From the NCBI GenBank assembly GCA_012965485.1, contig DTSF01000023.1, forward strand, positions 1-5,784: a stretch of 5,784 nt of DNA, read 5' to 3'. Shown here one piece after another: positions 1 to 5,784 of this stretch. A program made the translations under genes and the position numbers. The DNA comes from Dehalococcoidia bacterium (GTDB lineage: Bacteria; Chloroflexota; Dehalococcoidia; SAR202; UBA826). The notes under the pieces were generated by a model that saw only the letters and a list, made by a program, of their open reading frames with translations, was not told where the DNA came from and did no database searches. Numbering within the stretch: position 1 is the first letter of the stretch; each line of letters begins with the position of its first letter.

Positions 1-1
1 A

Positions 2-1012
2 GAGCTATCGAAAGATCCTGCAATGATCGTATGGCTAGACAACCAGGAAAACCACAACGGCGCTATCAATGAGAATTATGGTAGGGAACTGTTGGAATTA
101 TTTTCAATGGGAGTTGGTAACTATTCTGAAGACGACATAAAGGAAGCCGCGAGAGCCTTCACTGGATGGAGTATAGGAAATACGGAGTACATGGTTTTGA
201 GATCAGACCGTGATTCCGATATGCCTTATGGAAGAATAGCATGGCATTTTGAATTCAAAGATGATGATCATGACTATGGGGAAAAGACCTTTTTGGGACA
301 AACCGGTAATTTTGATGGTGTGGACATCGTAGAAATCATCTGTGACCAAGAAGCAACTGCCAATTATATCGCGCGGCACATGTATAACTTTTTTGTTAGG
401 GATGAGGTGGCAATTCCGTCATGGAATGAAATTCCGGCTATTGATGAAGAGGCGATTGAGATGTTGAAGAAATCCTATTTCCAGAACAATCATTCGATGA
501 AAGAAATGTTACGTACTCTCTTTAATTCTGATTTTTTCAAAGATGAAGTGACTTGGTATCAAAGAATGAAAAGTCCTGCTGAATTGGTAGCAGGGGTATT
601 GAGATTGTCAGGGCAACTAGATAGGCCAAGGCGCGACATCATAGAACACACAATGAAAATGACCTTTATGGGGCAGCATTTAACAAACCCTCCCAGCGTT
701 GAAGGGTGGCATGAAGGTGAAGAATGGATAGAAACCGGGGCTCTTGTTGAAAGAGTTAACTTTGCGGCAGAGCAACTGGGAAACCTGAAAATGCCAGGTG
801 TGGCCGCTATGGTTGATGACGTTCTAAGTAGAGCAACAGATGTACAAAACATACCTGAATTATGCCTTAGCCAAATGGGCAGTCTTGAGGTGAAAGAGCC
901 AATTAGGATCATCTTGCAGGAGACTGTCAAGAAAAGCGGAGAAATCGATCGATCCACCATAGAGGACTTATTCAGAGTCATAGCCGCATCCCCAGAATAC
1001 CAAAGGTGCTAG
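2..1012 (+). CDS. DUF1800 family protein, C-terminal part (5' end outside window)
   Basis: The reading frame is open to the left edge (residues before the first Met read ELSKDPA), so the first Met at 23 is internal and the true start lies outside. Counting from that Met, 329 residues are visible. Hallmarks of DUF1800 are clear: an NENYGRELLELFSMG block at 16-30, then YSEDD and ARAFTGW (34-49); HDYGEKTFLG at 83-92; a helical stretch with NYIARHMYNFFV at 114-125; KSPAELVAGVLR at 183-194; and a PPSVEGWHEGEEWI block at 223-236. The chain ends with SPEYQRC, close to the family's usual C-terminal motif. Full-length members are usually around 450-550 residues, so roughly the first third is missing. 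The biochemical role of DUF1800 is not established; members are often encoded beside DUF1501 proteins and are thought to be exported. Here the next gene, 28 bases downstream, is an NHL protein, probably co-transcribed. The family call is firm; function is unknown. Confidence 0.9.
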   Translation, partial: ELSKDPAMIVWLDNQENHNGAINENYGRELLELFSMGVGNYSEDDIKEAARAFTGWSIGNTEYMVLRSDRDSDMPYGRIAWHFEFKDDDHDYGEKTFLGQTGNFDGVDIVEIICDQEATANYIARHMYNFFVRDEVAIPSWNEIPAIDEEAIEMLKKSYFQNNHSMKEMLRTLFNSDFFKDEVTWYQRMKSPAELVAGVLRLSGQLDRPRRDIIEHTMKMTFMGQHLTNPPSVEGWHEGEEWIETGALVERVNFAAEQLGNLKMPGVAAMVDDVLSRATDVQNIPELCLSQMGSLEVKEPIRIILQETVKKSGEIDRSTIEDLFRVIAASPEYQRC

Positions 1013-1027
1013 CAATTTTTTCTTATT

Positions 1028-1032
1028 GGGAG
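1028..1032 (+). promoter_or_regulatory. Shine-Dalgarno site of the NHL-repeat gene
   Basis: GGGAG lies 8 bases before ATG at 1041, which is good spacing. It decides the start: an in-frame TTG at 1026 would add five residues but would place this purine motif inside the coding region, so ATG 1041 is preferred. Confidence 0.7.
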
Positions 1033-1040
1033 TTGTAGGA

Positions 1041-2060
1041 ATGGTTATAAGACAAAAACAGGAACCACTGGTCTATGAGAGAACACTTGGAATGTCTGTC
1101 ATGGAAGGTAAAGGCTTTTATTATCCAAACGATGCGGCGGTTTCCTCCAATGGAAAAATATATGTTCTTAATCGCTCGCTTGAAGCCCGGGGAAGTGGGC
1201 GAGGTATGAGGGTTACAATCTGCGATTCCTCCGATGAATTTCATGGTGATTTTGGTGAATTTGGAGAAGGTCCAGGGCAATTTATGTGGCCGTCGGCCAT
1301 ATGTGAAGGCCCAGGTCAAAATATATATGTGGCTGATGAGCATCTTCATAAAATTATGATTTTTTCAGCAGATGGGATTTTCCTTAAAGAGTGGGGACAA
1401 CTTGGCTCAGAAGTTGGACATTTGGATACTCCTTCAGGGATTGCATTTAATAGTGCAGGGGAACTTTTTGTGTCGGATACATATAACAATCGCATTCAAG
1501 TTTTTACTTCATCCGGAGATTACCTTCGCTCGTTCAGTAGCCCTGGTGATCTAAATCTTCCTTGGCGTTTAAATTTTGATTCTTCGGATTATCTATATGT
1601 TGCGGATTGGGGAAATGACAGGATATGTAAATACGGTCCTGACGGCAATTTTATTTCATCATATGGCGAAACTGGTGATGGTGAAGGGGAGTTTTTACAC
1701 CCCGCCGATGTGGTAATTGACGATTTCGGACGGATGTTTATCTGTGATTGGGGCAACGAAAGAATCCAAGTTCTTAATGCAGACGGACAGTTTCTCCAAA
1801 TGAATCTAGGTCAATCAGATCTCTCTCCATGGGCGGCTAATTTCCTAAATATAAATGTAGAAGAAGGTCAGGCGAGAGAAAGGTCTGATCTTCATAAGCA
1901 GGATATAAAATTTGCTAATCCAGACGATAGACACGAAATCTCTTCACATATCGAGGAATATTTCTGGTCTCCGATGGCATTATCCTTAACTCCAGATGGG
2001 CATCTTTATGTCATTGAAAGTAACCGGCACAGGATACAAATATTTAAGACAGTAATCTAA
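1041..2060 (+). CDS. NHL-repeat six-bladed beta-propeller protein
   Basis: The start is ATG 1041, supported by GGGAG 8 bases upstream, giving 339 residues. Six NHL-like blades can be read, each with a P-x-(G/D)-hydrophobic strand, a (L/I)(Y/F)V(A/S)D turn and an RIQVF-like strand: about 27-61, 80-118, 127-166, 172-208, 217-254 and 308-337. The best blades carry VSDTYNNRIQVF (144-155), VADWGNDRICKY (187-198) and ICDWGNERIQVL (234-245). Between blades five and six is a charged, probably helical insert of about 50 residues (256-305). Such propellers serve as protein or ligand binding platforms; some bacterial members (peptidyl-alpha-hydroxyglycine alpha-amidating lyase type) are enzymes, but no catalytic assignment can be made here. 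There is no hydrophobic N-terminal segment, so a cytoplasmic location is inferred. It follows the DUF1800 gene by 28 bases, suggesting one transcript. The fold call is firm; substrate or partner is unknown. Confidence 0.9.
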   Translation: MVIRQKQEPLVYERTLGMSVMEGKGFYYPNDAAVSSNGKIYVLNRSLEARGSGRGMRVTICDSSDEFHGDFGEFGEGPGQFMWPSAICEGPGQNIYVADEHLHKIMIFSADGIFLKEWGQLGSEVGHLDTPSGIAFNSAGELFVSDTYNNRIQVFTSSGDYLRSFSSPGDLNLPWRLNFDSSDYLYVADWGNDRICKYGPDGNFISSYGETGDGEGEFLHPADVVIDDFGRMFICDWGNERIQVLNADGQFLQMNLGQSDLSPWAANFLNINVEEGQARERSDLHKQDIKFANPDDRHEISSHIEEYFWSPMALSLTPDGHLYVIESNRHRIQIFKTVI

Positions 2061-2126
2061 TCGAACTTACCAGCTAGAGAAGTCAGGACCAAAATCTCAC
2101 GCTTATGCTTGGAAACCCCGATTTTT
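2061..2126. other. Convergent intergenic gap
   Basis: These 66 bases separate the stop of the plus-strand NHL gene from the stop of the minus-strand permease. A run of seven T at 2122-2128 overlaps the permease stop codon, but no stable GC-rich stem precedes it on the plus strand. The possible stems are only about four base pairs (for example CCAA at 2091-2094 with TTGG at 2109-2112). No gene or clear intrinsic terminator is seen. Confidence 0.6.
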
Positions 2127-2993
2127 TTAAAGCTGCCTCAGCCGCGGATCGAATTTATCTCTTAGCCAATCACCTAAAAAGTTCATTGAAAACACGATAA
2201 GGAGTATAGCCACTCCAGGGAAAAATGAAATCCACCAGGCGGTAGACATGTAATTTCTACCCTCTGCAACCATATTACCCCAGGATGGTTGAGGTGCCGG
2301 TATACCTACTCCTAAGAAGCTTAAGACGGATTCAGTAACTACCAGTGAACCGACTTGCAGAGAAGCCAAAACAAGAACCGTGTTAAAAAGCCCGGGCAAT
2401 ATATGTCTTAAGCAAATCCGTAGTGGGGAGGTGCCACATACTATGGCAAGAGAAATATAGTCCATCTGTTTCAAAGTTAATGTTTCTGCCCTGACTTGTC
2501 TGGCAAATGGAGGCCAAGTAAAAATCGAAAGCAAGATTATTACCAACATAAGGCTAGGGGACCAAATGACTGCTGCTACCAACACAACTAAAATAAATGG
2601 TATTGCGTACATGAAATCAACTAATCTCATTATGATTTCGTCGACCACCCCACCGAGGTAACCTGAAATAAGACCTAATAAGGTACCGATGAACATCCCG
2701 AAAAACAAAACAATACCAGCGACCATCAAAGATATCCTCGTACCGTAAATGATCCTTGTGAGAACATCTCGGCCAATGTGATCACCGCCTAGAAAGTATG
2801 GCGATTCATTATTTTCGCTCATCCAAGATGGTTCTATGTTTCTCAAATCGAGATCTCCATCCAAAGGTGGGTATGGCGATACAAGGGGAGCGAAAATACC
2901 GACCAGTAAGAGAATTACAATGGTTGCAACCGGTAAAATCGGCAGAGATCTTACTTGTCCCCAAAGGCTGCGTTTGCTTGATAAAGTTACCAC
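2127..2993 (-). CDS. ABC importer permease, DppC/OppC type
   Basis: An inner-membrane channel subunit of a PepT-family (dipeptide/oligopeptide/nickel) importer, 288 residues, normal family length. The start is GTG at 2993; in-frame stop TAG at 3018-3020 leaves no better start upstream. The N-terminal membrane segment (about 18-40) is followed by the signature LGGDHIGRDVLTRIIYGTR region (68-86), typical of OppC/DppC. Further membrane segments lie near 88-112, 126-143, 147-160, 203-225 and 255-275. The cytoplasmic coupling (EAA) loop spans about 179-200 and ends in RHILP; its first half, SLAIVCGTS, departs from the usual EAARALGAS pattern but keeps the key Gly. A FLGVG plus PQPSWG motif (227-239) and a terminal DPRL (282-285) are also standard. 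It follows the DppB-type gene by 14 bases, so the two are surely co-transcribed and probably translationally linked. Transported substrate cannot be told from the permease. It is the last gene of the cassette; no ATPase follows. Confidence 0.95.
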   Translation of the reverse strand: MVTLSSKRSLWGQVRSLPILPVATIVILLLVGIFAPLVSPYPPLDGDLDLRNIEPSWMSENNESPYFLGGDHIGRDVLTRIIYGTRISLMVAGIVLFFGMFIGTLLGLISGYLGGVVDEIIMRLVDFMYAIPFILVVLVAAVIWSPSLMLVIILLSIFTWPPFARQVRAETLTLKQMDYISLAIVCGTSPLRICLRHILPGLFNTVLVLASLQVGSLVVTESVLSFLGVGIPAPQPSWGNMVAEGRNYMSTAWWISFFPGVAILLIVFSMNFLGDWLRDKFDPRLRQL

Positions 2994-3004
2994 TTGCTTT
3001 GTAT

Positions 3005-3009
3005 TCCTT
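3005..3009 (-). promoter_or_regulatory. Probable Shine-Dalgarno site of the DppC-type permease
   Basis: On the minus strand AAGGA sits 11 bases before the GTG start at 2993, slightly long spacing. It overlaps the TAA stop of the preceding permease (3008-3010), so ribosomes finishing that gene end right at the site, which favours translational coupling. Confidence 0.5.
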
Positions 3010-3931
3010 AACTTATTCTAATTCTGGGGTCTAATAAGGCATAAAGAATGTCCGCCACTAAACTACATACTAGAAATATGACAGAGAAAACGAGTGCCAG
3101 ACCTGTAATTAAGGGGAAATCCGTGTTGAGGGCCGCCATCACAGATAGCCTGCCGAGTCCGGGCCAAGCGAAGACCGTTTCCACAACGACGGTTCCCGTA
3201 AGAAAATTCGCCAATAATATAGCGGCATAGGTCAAAGGAGCTATTAAAGAATTTCTAAATGCATGCTTCCATATTATAGTTGTGGTTGACACCCCTTTAG
3301 CTCTCGCCAATTTGACGTATTCGCTATCAAGTACCTCTAGCATAGATGACCGAGTTAATCGTAAAAGCCCTGCTGCCGGTAACCATCCAAGAGTTATTAC
3401 TGGCATAATATAGTGGGTCCAGTCCCCTTTTCTAGATGTTGGAAGCCATCCTAGATATACACTGAAAACCCAGATCAACATGAGAGCTATCCAGAAAGGA
3501 GGTGCGGCCTGGCCAAGGAGAGCAAAACTTCGTCCCAAATAATCCCATACGGTGGTTCTTTTAACAGCAGACAATATGCCCAGTGGAATTCCTATAAGTA
3601 ATGCGCATAAGAAAGAAATACCTGATAATTGCAGCGTTGCAGGTAGGAATTGTAATATCAAATCTAGTGAATTACGTCTGAAATGAACAGAGTCACCAAA
3701 GTCCCCCTGGGCGGCGTTTTTCAACCAAAGCAAATATTGGACAATTAGCGGTTTGTCCAGACCCATTGCCCTTCCCTGCGCTTCCCATACTTCGGCGGTC
3801 ATGCGGGTATAGGAAGACATATAAAGATATCGAGGGTCACCAGTTGCTCTGGACAACATGAAAACCACCAGTGTGATCGCTAAGACCACAACAACCAATG
3901 AGATCAGCCTTCTAGTTATGAATCTTCCCAA
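3008..3931 (-). CDS. ABC importer permease, DppB/OppB type
   Basis: The second channel subunit of the PepT-family importer, 307 residues, normal length. The start is TTG at 3931: an in-frame TAG at 3941-3943 precludes a longer form, no ATG/GTG is available nearby, and AGGA lies 7 bases upstream. The N-terminus shows the family pattern of a basic stretch (RRL) and a first membrane segment (about 9-27), then GDPR (31-34) and the periplasmic region with MGLDKPLIVQYLLWL (56-70) and GDFGDS (76-81). Other membrane segments lie near 99-122, 141-160, 174-192, 230-252 and 272-300. The coupling loop EYVKLARAKGVS (204-215) leads into KHAFRNSLIAP (222-232); VVETVFAWPGLGRL (249-262) and C-terminal DPR (301-303) are diagnostic. 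It should heterodimerise with the DppC-type subunit encoded 14 bases downstream and receive substrate from the binding protein encoded upstream. A hairpin with a U-tract lies directly before its ribosome binding site, so expression probably depends on read-through. Confidence 0.95.
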   Translation of the reverse strand: MGRFITRRLISLVVVVLAITLVVFMLSRATGDPRYLYMSSYTRMTAEVWEAQGRAMGLDKPLIVQYLLWLKNAAQGDFGDSVHFRRNSLDLILQFLPATLQLSGISFLCALLIGIPLGILSAVKRTTVWDYLGRSFALLGQAAPPFWIALMLIWVFSVYLGWLPTSRKGDWTHYIMPVITLGWLPAAGLLRLTRSSMLEVLDSEYVKLARAKGVSTTTIIWKHAFRNSLIAPLTYAAILLANFLTGTVVVETVFAWPGLGRLSVMAALNTDFPLITGLALVFSVIFLVCSLVADILYALLDPRIRIS

Positions 3932-3938
3932 ATCTTTT

Positions 3939-3942
3939 TCCT
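3939..3942 (-). promoter_or_regulatory. Shine-Dalgarno site of the DppB-type permease
   Basis: AGGA on the minus strand, 7 bases before the TTG start at 3931, supports this unusual start codon. It abuts the U-tract of the upstream hairpin (3943-3947) with no spacer, so a transcript released there would lack the site. Confidence 0.65.
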
Positions 3943-3984
3943 AAAAAGAGGAAGCGCCCGCACCGGAAGGGTGCGGGCGCTCCT
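3943..3984 (-). terminator. Intercistronic intrinsic terminator / attenuator between binding protein and permease
   Basis: A perfect 11-base-pair GC-rich stem is formed by 3954-3964 (GCGCCCGCACC) and 3970-3980, with a 5-base loop (3965-3969). It can be extended by AGGA/TCCT (3949-3952 with 3981-3984) past one bulged base. On the minus strand it is followed by C and five U (3947-3943), the layout of a Rho-independent terminator. On the plus strand the flank is not T-rich, so the orientation is minus. It lies 29 bases after the binding-protein stop and directly before the permease ribosome binding site. The short U-tract and the downstream operon genes suggest partial termination, or protection of the upstream mRNA 3' end, rather than a complete stop. 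Confidence 0.8.
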
Positions 3985-4013
3985 TAGTTTCCTACTCGTC
4001 CCAGACTGGCAGG

Positions 4014-5784
4014 TTAATCTGACAGTACTATAGTTTCAGGGCTATTAAAGTATCCAGTCATATATGGGCGCCATTCAACAATTCTTGGGGAGTAAATGAA
4101 GTAGTTACCCACCGTAGCAAATGCTGACTGAGTTTGCCAGTGTGACATATATTCAGTCATGACAGCATTGTTGGTTAGTCTCTTATTCATGTCTGGTTCC
4201 ACGTCGTTTTGCTTACCAATTGCGCAAATGTCGTCCGGCAAGGTTACCCCACCAAGGTGGCCTGGATGCGCACAGTAGAAGTTAGCTATTGATTGTCCTG
4301 GTAGCCAGGCAATCCCGTGTAACCATGGGGTGTTCATCTCTTTATTGACCGATTCAGGCCTTCGGACTGCATAGTCTGCATGGTCAACGGTGACATCTAA
4401 GCCTAGATTACTTATCCACATTTCACCGATTGCATCTGCTATTTCACAGTCCCAAATTGCAGGAAGGTTACAGGCAGACCAAAGAGTGATCTCAAACCCC
4501 TCTGGGTATCCAGCGTCTATAAGGTTCTGTTTTGCACCAGCAATATCATAGGGAACCCTCCATTCTTCCTTGAATTCAGGCCTGTCTGGTGTGATGTTAC
4601 TTGCAACATAGGCAGTTTCACCGAATCCACCAAGGATCGTGTCAACTATTTTTTGTCTGTCTACAGCCATCGAAAGGGCCCAGCGAACCAATCGAGCATT
4701 CTCCATAGAAGTTGCATCTTTTGGGTCGCCAATCCAAGGGTAGCCATTTTGAAGCCCTTTGTAGCCTCCCGGCCAGTCAGTTTCCAGGTTTGCCTGCACA
4801 TCTGTGTTAGCACAATCCGCGCAAGTCTCTCCCCAATAATTTCCTGACCAGTAAATGGTATTAGGAGTCGGCTTACCTAAGGTAATGACCTTTCCACCAG
4901 TATCTTTAACAAGGTTTGGAAGAGCCTTACCGGGCATCTGAGCTACTTCTACCTCGCCAGTTAACATGGCGGCTTCTCTTGTGCCTTGTTCAGGCATTTC
5001 TATAACTTGCAGAGTTTCCACTCTTGGGGTCATTCTCCAGTGGCCGGCTGATGCCCTCGCTGTCATTTGATCGTGACCGTCCCATGCATCAACTACGTAT
5101 GGTCCTGTTCCAACAGCATCCGTGAGGAATTTGTCTTCGCCCATTCCGTCATATGCTTTCTTACTGGTGATTCCGTAAGTTGCCCCCCATCCGATTCCTC
5201 CATGCAGCATACCCCATAGCGGGTCAAATCCACCTTCAGCTACATTCATTTGTGCCTTGCCGCCGACGACTTCCCAGCCTACTTTGTGGCCCGGAGTAAG
5301 CTGCTCACCTGGGTTTCCGGTGGAACCTTCTTTGAAGGAATCATTGAAAGTCCATACGACATCTTCCGCGGTCACATTACCGAAATCGCCTTTATCATCA
5401 TGCCAGGGAATTCCGTCTCTAATAGTGAATGTGATACTGCTTTGGTCGCTAGCAATTTCCCAACTAGACGCAATCTCTGGTACGTAGGTGGACTGTGATG
5501 GAACTGTTGGGGGTGGGGCCCATTGTGACCTCACTATTCCCTCAAATACGTTCCAATCAATGCCGAACCCGCCCACAGTTCCCCTTGCATCTAAAGATTG
5601 CAGTTGAACTAAAGGGGGTACCAAAGGCACTGCGACTGTGAGCTTCCCCGTAGGGTTGCTTGCCGCTGGTAAATCTGCTGCCACAGGAACTGAAATCTGA
5701 ATTTCCTTTGTGACCGTTACAGTCTTAGTTTCACCAGGAACTTCTTTGATTACCTCTTTGATCACTTCCACTTCCACTTCACGC
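4014..5784 (-). CDS. Family 5 extracellular solute-binding protein of ABC importer (N-terminus outside window)
   Basis: Captures the substrate outside the membrane and delivers it to the two permeases encoded downstream. The frame runs through the right edge; 589 residues are visible and the GTG at 5777 is an internal Val codon, so start, signal peptide and any lipobox are missing. Counting that Val as residue 1, positions 1-45 are a low-complexity Val/Glu/Lys/Thr linker (EVIKEVIKEVPGETKTVTV), commonly seen after the lipidated Cys in Chloroflexota binding proteins. SBP_bac_5 landmarks follow: PEIASSWEI (100-108) with FTIRDGIPWHD (117-127), TAEDVVWTF (136-144), VGTGPYVVDAW (222-232), and ARLVRWALSMAVDRQKIVD (361-379). 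YPEGFEITLW (424-433) is also typical. The chain ends near YFNSPETIVLSD. Six Cys are visible (319, 322, 436, 444, 502, 517), and disulfides are plausible for an exported protein. It is somewhat longer than the usual 500-550 residues. Substrate (peptide, opine, sugar, metal or other) cannot be deduced. Confidence 0.92.
   Translation of the reverse strand, partial: REVEVEVIKEVIKEVPGETKTVTVTKEIQISVPVAADLPAASNPTGKLTVAVPLVPPLVQLQSLDARGTVGGFGIDWNVFEGIVRSQWAPPPTVPSQSTYVPEIASSWEIASDQSSITFTIRDGIPWHDDKGDFGNVTAEDVVWTFNDSFKEGSTGNPGEQLTPGHKVGWEVVGGKAQMNVAEGGFDPLWGMLHGGIGWGATYGITSKKAYDGMGEDKFLTDAVGTGPYVVDAWDGHDQMTARASAGHWRMTPRVETLQVIEMPEQGTREAAMLTGEVEVAQMPGKALPNLVKDTGGKVITLGKPTPNTIYWSGNYWGETCADCANTDVQANLETDWPGGYKGLQNGYPWIGDPKDATSMENARLVRWALSMAVDRQKIVDTILGGFGETAYVASNITPDRPEFKEEWRVPYDIAGAKQNLIDAGYPEGFEITLWSACNLPAIWDCEIADAIGEMWISNLGLDVTVDHADYAVRRPESVNKEMNTPWLHGIAWLPGQSIANFYCAHPGHLGGVTLPDDICAIGKQNDVEPDMNKRLTNNAVMTEYMSHWQTQSAFATVGNYFIYSPRIVEWRPYMTGYFNSPETIVLSD
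5739..5780 (-). repeat. Short in-frame tandem repeats coding the Val/Glu/Lys linker
   Basis: Three exact tandem copies of a hexamer (CACTTC on the plus strand, 5763-5780; GAAGTG, coding Glu-Val, on the minus strand) adjoin two near-identical 12-mers at 5739-5750 and 5751-5762 that code Ile-Lys-Glu-Val. Unit lengths are multiples of three, so copy-number changes would alter linker length without a frameshift. The array may continue past the right edge. Confidence 0.65.

Noticed and set aside
559..981. Minus-strand open frame of 140 codons
   Set aside because: It lies wholly within the well-supported DUF1800 gene on the opposite strand, matches no family I recognise, and has shadow-like composition.
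1026..1040. TTG at 1026 as the start of the NHL gene
   Set aside because: ATG 1041 has a well-spaced GGGAG, and that motif would lie inside the longer version.
1023..1349. Minus-strand open frame of 108 codons
   Set aside because: It is antisense to the NHL gene and shows no recognisable domain.
1372..1554. Plus-strand open frame of 60 codons inside the NHL gene
   Set aside because: It is in another frame of a gene whose blades are continuous through this stretch.
1600..1770. Similar DNA around the two DWGN-coding sites as a nucleotide repeat
   Set aside because: The similarity is explained by the protein-level NHL repeats in neighbouring blades.
2107..2142. T7 run at 2122-2128 and a small GCTG/CAGC stem at 2132-2142 as terminators for the converging genes
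   Set aside because: On the plus strand the T-run lacks a stable preceding stem. On the minus strand the stem has only four base pairs, lies within the permease coding region, and is followed by just three U.
5250..5498. Two overlapping plus-strand open frames of 76-82 codons
   Set aside because: Both are antisense to the conserved N-terminal lobe of the solute-binding protein and have no recognisable features.

Overview
The window looks like bacterial chromosome from an uncultivated lineage, most plausibly a Chloroflexota member such as the marine SAR202 / Dehalococcoidia-like group. That placement is an inference from three things. The solute-binding protein has a Val/Glu/Lys-rich linker near its N-terminus, a style common in Chloroflexota lipoproteins. 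A DUF1800 protein is followed directly by an NHL beta-propeller protein. The base composition is moderate and slightly AT-rich. There is no rRNA, tRNA, mobile element or CRISPR array, and coding density is very high.

Left half, plus strand (about 1-2060): the C-terminal part of a DUF1800 protein, cut by the left edge, is followed after 28 bases by a complete NHL-repeat protein of about 339 residues with its own Shine-Dalgarno site. The spacing suggests co-transcription. The NHL protein has six recognisable blades, a charged insert of roughly 50 residues before the last blade, and no signal peptide.

Right half, minus strand (5784 down to 2127): a dipeptide/oligopeptide/nickel-type (PepT family) ABC importer cassette, read as family 5 solute-binding protein (its N-terminus lies beyond the right edge), then a DppB/OppB-type permease, then a DppC/OppC-type permease. 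The two permeases are separated by 14 bases. Between the binding protein and the first permease there is a strong GC-rich hairpin with a U-tract on the minus strand. It ends directly against the ribosome binding site of the permease. Both permeases use weak start codons (TTG and GTG). Together these features look like a device for making much more binding protein than membrane channel. No ATPase gene is present in the window. The cassette ends at the second permease, so the ATPases must lie upstream of the binding protein or elsewhere.

The two halves converge on a 66-base gap (2061-2126) in which no convincing terminator is visible. No gene-free stretch exceeds 300 bases. No new multi-gene system is apparent: the gene families are known, and the points of interest are regulatory architecture, gene order and a few divergent motifs.
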